From Nitriliruptorales bacterium (GTDB lineage Bacteria > Actinomycetota > Nitriliruptoria > Euzebyales > Egibacteraceae): a DNA stretch of 5,254 nt. Position 1 is the first letter of the stretch; every line of letters begins with the position of its first letter. The translations under genes were made by a program, and so were the position numbers. The stretch covers positions 1 through 5,254 of the forward strand of contig SKPY01000122.1 in the NCBI GenBank assembly GCA_007119305.1. Reading direction: 5' to 3'. Of this stretch, positions 1-5,254 are shown one piece after another. Under the pieces are notes generated by a model. It did not search any database and had not been told where the DNA came from. It worked only from the letters and a program-made list of their open reading frames with translations.

Positions 1-1
1 C

Positions 2-1339
2 GAGTTTTCGATCAAGGGTCTCACCGAGCAGGACGTGGTCGCGCTCAGTGCGGGCTACGGGGAGCCCGACTGGCTGCGGGACCGCCGGCTTGAGGCCTAC
101 AAGGCGTTCGCCGACCTCGACTGGCCGCACAAGCGGGTCGAGGAGTGGCGGCGCACCGACCCGGCGCGGTTCGACCTCGAGCGCCCGGTGCAGACCGACA
201 GCGGCGAGCCGCCAGCCGACGTCTCGCGGCTGCTCGGCTCCGCGCGCGACGTCGCCGCGTCGATCACCGTCGTCGACGGTGGCGTGCACGCGGCGCAGCT
301 CGCGCCCGAGGCCGCCGCGCAGGGCCTCGTCGTCACCGACTTCGCCACCGCTGCGGTCGAGCACGCCGACGTCGTGCGCGAGCATCTCGGCAGCGTCGTC
401 GGCGCGGCGACGAAGTTCGACGCGTACGCGCTCGCCGCGTTCACCGGCAGCGTGCTCGTGCACGTGCCCGCCAACGTCGCGCTGGCCGACCCGATCGCGG
501 TGCGCATCCACGTGTCCCGGCCGGGGGCGGTCACCCCGCGCGTGCTCATCGTGCTCGGCAACCACGCCGAGGCGAAGGTCTACGTCGACCACACCGGTGC
601 CGCCGACGCCACGGTCGTCGAGGTCGTGGAGGTCGTCGCCGGTGCCGGCGCGCGCGCGGACCTCGTCACCGCCCAGGACTGGGGCGATGCCGTGGACCAC
701 ATCGGCGTCCACAAGGGCCGGGTGCTGCGCGACGCGCGCTACCGCCACCTCGAGGTCACCCTCGGCGGCAAGACCGTCTACCTGCGCCCCGACGTCAAGC
801 TCGACGGCGAAGGCGCCGACGGCGAGCTGCTCGGCGTCTACTTCACCGACGCCGGCCAGCACGTCGAGCACCGCTCGCTGATCCACCACAACGCGAGCCA
901 CACGACGAGCGAGAGCGTCTACAAGGGCGCGCTGCAGGGCCGGTCGCGGGCGGTGTGGTACGGCAACATCCGCATCGAGCCGCACGCCAAGGGCACGACC
1001 TCGGACGAGACCAACCGCAACCTCATCCTGACCGACGGCGCGCGGGCGGACTCGATCCCGTTCCTCGAGATCCTCACGTCCGACGTGGTCGGCTGCGGTC
1101 ACCACTCCTCGGTGGGCCAGCTCGACGAGCAGCACCTGTTCTACCTCGAGTCGCGGGGCATCCCGCGGCACCAGGCGGTGCGCATGCTCGTGTTCGGCTT
1201 CTTCGCCGAGGTCACCGACCGCATCGACCTGCCAGGGGTCACCGAGACCGTCCTCGCCGAGATCGAGCACGAGATCGAGCAGGGCGACCTCGCGCTGATG
1301 GACCCGCGGCGCAGCGAGCGCGCAAAGGCGGGGGTCTAG
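2..1339 (+). CDS. sufD: SufD, Fe-S cluster assembly scaffold subunit (5' end cut by window)
   Basis: SufD pairs with SufB and the SufC ATPase in the SufBC2D complex that assembles Fe-S clusters in the cytoplasm. A GTG at 35 could start the frame, but it is open to the window edge. The 11 codons at 2-34 read EFSIKGLTEQD, which fits the usual SufB/SufD N-terminus running into LSAGYGEPDWL, so the real start is probably a few codons upstream and the gene is partial. Counting from the GTG at 35, an EEWRRTD motif (36-42) is typical of SufD. The beta-helix core holds SDETNRNLILTDGA (323-336) and IPFLEI (341-346). The C-terminal part holds CGHHSSVGQLDE (354-365) and YLESRGIP (370-377). His356 (codon 1100-1102) aligns by eye with the SufD histidine implicated in cluster assembly at the SufB-SufD interface. 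SufD rather than SufB is inferred from these motifs and the size of about 445 residues. SufB is expected upstream. Confidence 0.95.
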   Translation, partial: EFSIKGLTEQDVVALSAGYGEPDWLRDRRLEAYKAFADLDWPHKRVEEWRRTDPARFDLERPVQTDSGEPPADVSRLLGSARDVAASITVVDGGVHAAQLAPEAAAQGLVVTDFATAAVEHADVVREHLGSVVGAATKFDAYALAAFTGSVLVHVPANVALADPIAVRIHVSRPGAVTPRVLIVLGNHAEAKVYVDHTGAADATVVEVVEVVAGAGARADLVTAQDWGDAVDHIGVHKGRVLRDARYRHLEVTLGGKTVYLRPDVKLDGEGADGELLGVYFTDAGQHVEHRSLIHHNASHTTSESVYKGALQGRSRAVWYGNIRIEPHAKGTTSDETNRNLILTDGARADSIPFLEILTSDVVGCGHHSSVGQLDEQHLFYLESRGIPRHQAVRMLVFGFFAEVTDRIDLPGVTETVLAEIEHEIEQGDLALMDPRRSERAKAGV

Positions 1340-1684
1340 ATGGCGTTCGAGCGCGTCGTGGCGGTCGACGACCTCCCGGTGGGCGCGGCCCTCCGGGTGG
1401 ACCTCGGCGGCGAGCCCGTGTGCGTGGTCCGCGTCGACGAGACCACGGTCAAGGCCTGCCACGACACCTGCAGTCACGAGGAGTACCCGCTGCACGAGGG
1501 CTGGGTCACCGACGACGAGATCGAGTGCGCGTTGCACGGCTCCACGTTCAACCTCGACACCGGCGAGGCGCTGTCGCTGCCGGCGGTCAAGCCCGTCCCG
1601 GTCTACGCCGCCAAGGTGGAGGACGGGGCCATCTGGGTCGACGTCGACGAGCAGCTGAACGACGCGCCCGTGCCGCGCCACTGA
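1340..1684 (+). CDS. Rieske-type [2Fe-2S] ferredoxin in the suf operon
   Basis: This is a small soluble one-domain Rieske protein of 114 residues, the usual size for ferredoxin components of ring-hydroxylating dioxygenases. The cluster ligands are visible: Cys44-Ser-His46 and Cys63-Ala-Leu-His66, separated by 16 residues. They are followed by the GSTFNLDTGEAL loop (67-78) and a PVPVYAAKVEDGAIWV C-terminal strand pair. There is no signal peptide or membrane segment, so it is cytoplasmic. The ATG directly follows the sufD TAG stop with no gap, and a purine-rich stretch AAAGGCGGGGG (1324-1334) inside the sufD end can serve as its ribosome site, so translational coupling is likely. No oxygenase subunit is nearby. 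Homologues sit between sufD and sufC in other actinobacteria and are often named dioxygenase ferredoxin subunits by similarity alone. Its role here is unproven: an Fe-S client, an electron donor to cluster assembly, or a carrier for an oxygenase encoded elsewhere. Confidence 0.92.
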   Translation: MAFERVVAVDDLPVGAALRVDLGGEPVCVVRVDETTVKACHDTCSHEEYPLHEGWVTDDEIECALHGSTFNLDTGEALSLPAVKPVPVYAAKVEDGAIWVDVDEQLNDAPVPRH

Positions 1685-1716
1685 GGCGAGCACAGACCAC
1701 AACAGTTCCGACACGC

Positions 1717-1723
1717 GAAGGAG
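1717..1723 (+). promoter_or_regulatory. Ribosome binding site of sufC
   Basis: GAAGGAG lies 10 bases before the ATG at 1734. It is a strong match to the anti-Shine-Dalgarno sequence and fixes the sufC start. It sits in a 49-base gap after the Rieske gene, so sufC is translated independently rather than by coupling. I see no convincing promoter or hairpin in that gap. Confidence 0.8.
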
Positions 1724-1733
1724 CACGCGAACC

Positions 1734-2477
1734 ATGGCAGATCTGGAGATCAAGGGCCTGACCGTCGAGGTCGAGGGCGCGGAGATCCTGAAGGGCGTCG
1801 ACCTCGCCGTCTCCAAGGGCGAGACGCACGCGCTGATGGGGCCGAACGGCTCCGGCAAGTCCACGCTGGCCTACGCGATCATGGGCCACCCCGCCTACGA
1901 GGTCACCGGCGGGCAGGTGCTCGTGAAGGGCACCGACGTGAGCGAGATGACCCCCGACGAGCGCGCCCAGCTCGGGCTCTTCCTCGCGATGCAGTACCCG
2001 ACGGAGATCCCGGGCGTGTCGCTCACGAACTTCCTGCGCACGAGCCTGAACGCGCTGCACGAGGAGGACGTGTCCGTCCGCGCGTTCATGCAGACGCTGC
2101 GCGAGGCGATGACCGCGCTCGACATGGACGAGAAGTTCCTGTCGCGCAACGTGAACGAGGGGTTCTCCGGCGGTGAGAAGAAGCGCTTCGAGATCCTGCA
2201 GATGGCCGTGCTCAAGCCGGAGATCGCCGTGCTCGACGAGACCGACTCGGGGCTGGACATCGACGCTCTGAAGGTCGTCAGCGAGGGCGTGAACCGGATG
2301 CGCGGCCCGGACCTCGGCGTCCTGCTCATCACCCACTACACCCGCATCCTCAACTACGTCGCGGCCGACCACGTCCACGTCATGCTCGACGGGCGGATCG
2401 CGCAGTCCGGCGGTCCCGAGCTGGCCGACGAGCTCGAGGCGAAGGGCTACGAGCACCTGCGCGGGGCCGCCGCGTAG
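1734..2477 (+). CDS. sufC: SufC, ATPase of the SufBCD Fe-S assembly complex
   Basis: SufC is an ABC-type ATPase that drives conformational change in the SufBC2D scaffold. It is cytoplasmic and not a transporter, as there is no membrane domain here. All ABC motifs are present in 247 residues, the normal SufC length: Walker A GPNGSGKST (36-44), Q-loop Gln87 in AMQYPTEIPG, signature FSGGEKKR (144-151), Walker B IAVLDE (164-169) with catalytic Glu169, D-loop SGLD (172-175) and switch His201 in ITHYTR. The FSGGEKKR signature and the LDETDSGLD run are characteristic of SufC and separate it from ordinary importer ATPases. The C-terminus, GGPELADELEAKGYEHLR, is also typical. The start is supported by a good ribosome site 10 bases upstream. 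Its position between sufD/Rieske and sufS matches the standard actinobacterial suf operon. The call is secure. Confidence 0.98.
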   Translation: MADLEIKGLTVEVEGAEILKGVDLAVSKGETHALMGPNGSGKSTLAYAIMGHPAYEVTGGQVLVKGTDVSEMTPDERAQLGLFLAMQYPTEIPGVSLTNFLRTSLNALHEEDVSVRAFMQTLREAMTALDMDEKFLSRNVNEGFSGGEKKRFEILQMAVLKPEIAVLDETDSGLDIDALKVVSEGVNRMRGPDLGVLLITHYTRILNYVAADHVHVMLDGRIAQSGGPELADELEAKGYEHLRGAAA

Positions 2478-2500
2478 GATGGCGCTGGCCTCCTACACTC

Positions 2501-2507
2501 GAAAGGG
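2501..2507 (+). promoter_or_regulatory. Purine-rich ribosome site bearing on the sufS start
   Basis: GAAAGGG directly abuts the ATG at 2508, which leaves no spacer, but lies 12 bases before the in-frame ATG at 2520. If this is the Shine-Dalgarno sequence, the second ATG (protein starting MFDPTTVRKDFP) is the better start. If the message is leaderless or read by coupling from sufC, 2508 remains possible. Confidence 0.5.
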
Positions 2508-3791
2508 ATGAACGCGCGGATGTTCGACCCGACTACCGTCCGCAAGGACTTCCCGGTCCTCGACCGGACGGTGCACGGCCGCCCGCTCGTCTACCTGAAC
2601 TCGGCCGCGACGTCGCAGAAGCCGCGCGCCGTCATCGAGGCGCTCGTGCGCTTCTACGAGACGTGCAACTCCAACGTGCACCGCGGCGTCGACGCGCTGT
2701 CCGAGGAGGCCACCGACCGCTTCGAGTCTGCCCGCGCCAAGATCGCGCGCTTCGTCGGGGCCGACCCGCGGGGGCTCGTGTTCACCCGCAACGCGACCGA
2801 GGCGCTCAACCTCGTCGCCTACTCCTACGCCCGCGTGCGGCTCGGGGCGGGCGACATCCTGCTGTCCACGCAGCTGGAGCACCACTCGAACATCGTGCCC
2901 TGGCAGCTCGTCGCGCCCGAGGCGGGGTTCGAGATCCGCTACGTGCCGATCACCCCCGAGGGCGAGCTCGACCTCGACGCCTTCGAGGAGATCGTGGCCA
3001 CCGGCCGAGTCAAGCTGTTCACCGTCACCGCGATGAGCAACGTGGTCGGCACGATCATCGACGTGAGCGCGCTCGCGGCCCGGGTGCGGGCGGCCAACGA
3101 CGAGGCGGTGGTCGTCGTCGACGGAGCGCAGAGCGTGCCGCACCTGCCGACCGACATGCTCGCGCTCGACGCCGACTTCCTCGCCTTCTCCGGCCACAAG
3201 ATGTGCGGCCCCACCGGCATCGGCTGCCTCGCGGCGAAGCCGGAGCTGCTCGAGGCGATGCCGCCGTTCCTCGGCGGCGGCGAGATGATCCGCGACGTCA
3301 CCCTCGAGGGCACCACGTTCAACGATGTGCCCTACAAGTTCGAGGCCGGCACCCCGGCGTTCGCGGAGGCCGTCGGGCTGGCCGCCGCGGTCGACTACCT
3401 GAACGCCCTCGGCATGGACGCGGTGCGCGCGCATGAGGTGGCGATCCTCGAGCGCGCGATCCCCGCCCTCGAGGCGCTCGACGGCGTCACCGTGCACGGG
3501 CCGAAGGACCCCGCCCGCCGGGGGGCGGCGCTCAGCTTCGCCATCGCCGGGGTGCACCCGCACGACGTCGGCACCCTGATGGACCGCGAGGGGGTGGCCG
3601 TGCGGGCCGGCCACCACTGCGCCAAGCCGCTCGTGCGTGCGCTCGGGTCGGCCGCGACGACGCGCGCGAGCTTCTACCTCTACAACACCGTCGAGGAGAT
3701 CAACGCGCTGTGCGCCGCGATCGAGACGACGAAGCAGTTCTTCCTGCCGGACGCGGGGCCGGGGGCGCGCAGCCCCGGAAGGGGGCAGTGA
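2508..3791 (+). CDS. sufS: SufS, PLP-dependent cysteine desulfurase (group II)
   Basis: SufS converts L-cysteine to alanine and carries the released sulfur as a persulfide for cluster assembly. The fold-type I aminotransferase landmarks are clear: LNSAATSQKP (30-39), VHRGVDALS (57-65), TRNATEALNLVA (93-104), the cofactor-stacking His region LEHHSNIVPW (123-132), VVDGAQS with PLP-contacting Asp205 and Gln208, the Schiff-base Lys231 in FSGHK, and FEAGTP (278-283). The active-site Cys371 in RAGHHCAKP follows the short-loop form of group II (SufS/CsdB) enzymes rather than IscS. TRASFYLYNT (385-394) is the usual C-terminal arginine motif. The length is 427 residues, slightly long because about 17 Pro/Gly/Arg-rich residues follow the last helix. 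The start could instead be the ATG at 2520, which suits the ribosome site better and removes four residues (MNAR). sufU follows after 3 bases, matching the known SufS-SufU partnership. Confidence 0.97.
   Translation: MNARMFDPTTVRKDFPVLDRTVHGRPLVYLNSAATSQKPRAVIEALVRFYETCNSNVHRGVDALSEEATDRFESARAKIARFVGADPRGLVFTRNATEALNLVAYSYARVRLGAGDILLSTQLEHHSNIVPWQLVAPEAGFEIRYVPITPEGELDLDAFEEIVATGRVKLFTVTAMSNVVGTIIDVSALAARVRAANDEAVVVVDGAQSVPHLPTDMLALDADFLAFSGHKMCGPTGIGCLAAKPELLEAMPPFLGGGEMIRDVTLEGTTFNDVPYKFEAGTPAFAEAVGLAAAVDYLNALGMDAVRAHEVAILERAIPALEALDGVTVHGPKDPARRGAALSFAIAGVHPHDVGTLMDREGVAVRAGHHCAKPLVRALGSAATTRASFYLYNTVEEINALCAAIETTKQFFLPDAGPGARSPGRGQ
3777..3785 (+). promoter_or_regulatory. Ribosome binding site of sufU
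   Basis: GGAAGGGGG within the last codons of sufS lies 9 bases before the GTG at 3795 and supports that non-ATG start. Its first two bases also close the stem of a small GC-rich hairpin at 3759-3778, so access to it may be influenced by RNA folding or by ribosomes finishing sufS. Confidence 0.7.
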
Positions 3792-3794
3792 GCC

Positions 3795-4256
3795 GTGTCG
3801 CTGGACGACCTGTACATGGAGATGATCCTCGACCACTACCGCAACCCGCGGAACCGGTCGAGCGACCTGGACGGTCACGACGTGCACGTGCACCACTCGA
3901 ACCCGCTGTGCGGCGACGAGCTCGACCTGCGGCTGCGGGTGGCCGACGACACGGTCGACGCGGTCGTCTACGACGGTGAGGGCTGCTCGATCTCGATGGC
4001 GAGCGCCTCGGTCATGACCCAGGCGGTCACCGGCCGCGACCTCGCCGACGCCGACGACCTCACCGAGTGCTTCCGTCTGATGCTGCACGGCGAGGGCATC
4101 AAGCGCGAGGAGGACCTCGGCGACGGCGTGGCCTTCCAGGGGGTGGCGAAGTTCCCCGTGCGCGTGAAGTGCGCGCTGCTCGGCTGGATGGCCTTGAAGG
4201 ACGCGATCACGACCTACCGTGAGGGTGGCGCCGAGCACCGCGTCACCCACGAGTGA
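3795..4256 (+). CDS. sufU: SufU, zinc-binding sulfurtransferase partner of SufS
   Basis: SufU accepts persulfide sulfur from SufS and passes it to the SufBCD scaffold. It has an IscU-like fold but acts as a zinc-dependent sulfur acceptor, replacing SufE. The conserved ligands are visible: Cys39 and Asp41 in NPLCGDEL, Cys64 in GEGCSISMAS, and Cys126 in VKCALLGWMALKDAI. Their spacing matches the Bacillus subtilis SufU set that I recall (Cys41, Asp43, Cys66, Cys128). The long Cys64-Cys126 interval includes the extra segment that separates SufU from IscU, and the IscU LPPVK motif is absent. The N-terminus MSLDDLYMEMILDHYRNPRN is the family standard, which supports the GTG start at 3795. Length is 153 residues, normal for the family. 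It begins 3 bases after the sufS stop, so translation of the pair is probably coupled. It is cytoplasmic. Confidence 0.96.
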   Translation: MSLDDLYMEMILDHYRNPRNRSSDLDGHDVHVHHSNPLCGDELDLRLRVADDTVDAVVYDGEGCSISMASASVMTQAVTGRDLADADDLTECFRLMLHGEGIKREEDLGDGVAFQGVAKFPVRVKCALLGWMALKDAITTYREGGAEHRVTHE

Positions 4257-4261
4257 GCACC

Positions 4262-4266
4262 AGGAG
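4262..4266 (+). promoter_or_regulatory. Ribosome binding site of sufT
   Basis: AGGAG lies 11 bases before the GTG at 4278. It supports that start over the internal in-frame ATGs at 4293 and 4386, neither of which has a comparable purine-rich site. It therefore supports translation of the acidic N-terminal extension. Confidence 0.6.
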
Positions 4267-4277
4267 CTGATCCGACC

Positions 4278-4700
4278 GTGAGCACCGACCCGATGCGAGC
4301 GTTCGCCACCGACGACATGGACGAGGTGGCCGAGGCGCAGGCCGACGCCGGCCAGCTCGAGGACTGGCCCGTCGACGACGACGGCATGGCCACGACCGAC
4401 TCGATGCGCGAGGCGCTGAAGGCCGTGATCGACCCGGAGATCGGCATCAACATCGTCGACCTCGGCCTGCTCTACGGCATCGAGAAGGACGGCCAGGGCA
4501 AGGTCACCGTCGAGATGACGCTCACCACGATGGGCTGCCCGCTCACCGAGCTGATCCACCAGCAGTGCACCCTCGTCCTCGCGCGCCTGCCCGGCGTCGA
4601 AGACGTCGACGTGCAGTTCGTGTTCTCCCCGCCCTGGTCGACCGAGATGATCTCCGACGAGGCCCGCCTCGAGCTCCAGGCGATGGGCTTCAACGTCTGA
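4278..4700 (+). CDS. sufT: SufT, MIP18/DUF59-family Fe-S maturation factor
   Basis: Proteins of this family help Fe-S cluster maturation or transfer to client proteins, and the actinobacterial version is the usual last gene of the suf operon (as with Rv1466 in Mycobacterium tuberculosis, from memory). The DUF59 domain runs from about residue 42 to 125. It shows DPEIGINIVDLGLLYGI (52-68), TTMGCPLT with the conserved Cys87 (83-90), and FSPPWSTEMISDEAR (116-130). A second cysteine, Cys97, is less typical. Before the domain lie about 40 residues unusually rich in Asp/Glu (12 acidic against one basic), probably disordered. Total length is 140 residues, longer than the roughly 100-residue minimal family member because of this tail. 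The GTG start is chosen for its AGGAG site. The gene lies 21 bases after sufU. It has no membrane segment and is cytoplasmic. The family call is firm, while the biochemical role is less settled. Confidence 0.93.
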   Translation: MSTDPMRAFATDDMDEVAEAQADAGQLEDWPVDDDGMATTDSMREALKAVIDPEIGINIVDLGLLYGIEKDGQGKVTVEMTLTTMGCPLTELIHQQCTLVLARLPGVEDVDVQFVFSPPWSTEMISDEARLELQAMGFNV

Positions 4701-4730
4701 CTGCCGGTTCCCCCCGCCCCGAGAACAGCC

Positions 4731-5254
4731 ATGGCGGGTTCGCGACGTCGTGCCGCTCGGGTTGTTGGATTGCTCGCCGCGCTGGTGCTCGTCGCTGCTG
4801 TCAGCTTCCTCGTGTTCCACCGCTTCCCGGCCGAGCCGCCACGCGAGGCCAAGGCTCGTGAACGCGCCACGGAGTTCCTCGACCGGTACGTCGCCGCGGA
4901 CGGGCGGGTAGTCCGGCTCGACCAGGGCGGCGACACCGTCAGCGAGGGGCAGGGCTACGGCATGCTGCTCGCGGTGGTAGCCGGGGACGAAGACCGCTTC
5001 GAGGCGATCTGGTCCTGGGCGCGCGACGAGCTCCAACGCGCCGATGGCCTGCTGGCCTGGCACTGGCAGGACGGGGCGGTCGTGGACGACATGCCGGCAA
5101 GCGACGCCGACCTGGAGGTTGCCTGGGCGCTGCTGCTCGGCGCGGAGCGCTTCGATCGTCCCGAGTGGCGCGAGGACGCGCTGCAGCTCGGCGACGCGAT
5201 CCTCGACAGCATGACGGTCCGCACCCAGGGCCGGCTCGTGCTCGCGGCCGGCCC
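4731..5254 (+). CDS. Glycoside hydrolase family 8 (endoglucanase-like), N-terminal part
   Basis: The frame is open from the ATG at 4731 to the window edge (174 codons plus two bases), so the 3' end is missing. Residues 4-10 are arginine-rich, and 11-29 (VVGLLAALVLVAAVSFLVF) form one hydrophobic helix: a signal anchor or signal peptide placing the rest outside the membrane. I see no clear signal peptidase site. The catalytic domain starts near residue 41. It has the GH8 hallmarks LDQGGDTVSEGQGYGM (63-78), with Glu72 the probable proton donor, then FEAIWSW, DGLLAWHWQDG (105-115) and MPASDADLEVAWALLLGAERF (121-141), which resembles the GH8 signature. GH8 enzymes cleave beta-1,4 glucans, chitosan or xylan, and BcsZ-type members act in cellulose synthesis; the substrate is not deducible here. 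It lies 30 bases after sufT with only a weak GAGAA ribosome site. Early codons are unlike the suf genes: 14 of the first 44 end in A or T. Confidence 0.88.
   Translation, partial: MAGSRRRAARVVGLLAALVLVAAVSFLVFHRFPAEPPREAKARERATEFLDRYVAADGRVVRLDQGGDTVSEGQGYGMLLAVVAGDEDRFEAIWSWARDELQRADGLLAWHWQDGAVVDDMPASDADLEVAWALLLGAERFDRPEWREDALQLGDAILDSMTVRTQGRLVLAAG

Noticed and set aside
145..1761. 538-codon + strand frame overlapping sufD and the Rieske gene
   Set aside because: It is out of frame with both genes and translates to an arginine/alanine/proline-rich product typical of a +1 or +2 shadow in GC-rich DNA.
1587..2456. 289-codon open frame on the - strand over sufC
   Set aside because: It is a shadow of sufC with the same composition artefact, no domain and no ribosome site context.
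1734..2477. SufC as the ATPase of an ABC transporter
   Set aside because: The SufC-specific motifs (FSGGEKKR, LDETDSGLD) and the flanking suf genes fit the cluster assembly ATPase, and no permease gene is nearby.
4701..4730. Possible transcription terminator between sufT and the GH8 gene
   Set aside because: The only pairing is the short stem that runs into the GH8 coding region, and no T-run follows. There is no sequence support for intrinsic termination; Rho-dependent termination cannot be judged.
4734..4763. Twin-arginine (Tat) export signal on the GH8 protein
   Set aside because: The arginine run at residues 5-7 is followed by Ala-Ala-Arg rather than the expected Phe/Leu positions, so a general Sec signal or signal anchor is more likely.
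2493..5063. 856-codon open frame on the - strand spanning sufS, sufU, sufT and the GH8 start
   Set aside because: It lies antisense to four genes with clear family motifs. Its translation is dominated by Arg, Val, His, Asp, Glu, Gly and Leu in low-complexity fashion with no recognisable domain. Long antisense frames without stops are expected when third codon positions are nearly all G or C.

Overview
This window is very GC-rich (my estimate is about 70% GC, with almost every third codon position G or C in the main operon). It carries six complete or near-complete genes of a SUF iron-sulfur cluster assembly operon, followed by the start of an unrelated-looking glycoside hydrolase gene. The gene order sufD - Rieske ferredoxin - sufC - sufS - sufU - sufT, the use of SufU rather than SufE, and the GTG starts all point to a member of the Actinomycetota. 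I cannot place it more precisely from the sequence.

Layout, all on the + strand: sufD (5' end cut by the window, ends 1339); a small Rieske [2Fe-2S] protein (1340-1684) that begins at the base after the sufD stop; sufC ATPase (1734-2477); sufS cysteine desulfurase (2508-3791); sufU sulfur acceptor (3795-4256); sufT, a MIP18/DUF59 protein (4278-4700); then, 30 bases later, the first 174 codons of a membrane-anchored or secreted glycoside hydrolase family 8 protein (4731 to the window end). Gaps between genes are 0, 49, 30, 3, 21 and 30 bases. No stretch over 300 bases lacks a gene, and I see no tRNA, rRNA, mobile element, CRISPR array or rho-independent terminator.

How the genes work together: SufS takes sulfur from cysteine as a persulfide, and SufU (zinc-binding type) accepts it. 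The SufB-SufC-SufD complex, powered by the SufC ATPase, builds the cluster. SufT probably helps with maturation or delivery to client proteins. The Rieske protein is itself an Fe-S protein and is either a client or an electron carrier for the operon. SufB, and commonly a SufR-type repressor, would be expected just upstream of the window. Neither SufE nor SufA is encoded here.

This is mostly a textbook operon and I found no clear new system. The points most worth a second look are the Rieske protein embedded in the operon, the hydrolase gene directly behind sufT with visibly different codon use at its start, the ambiguous sufS start, and two small GC-rich hairpins at gene junctions.
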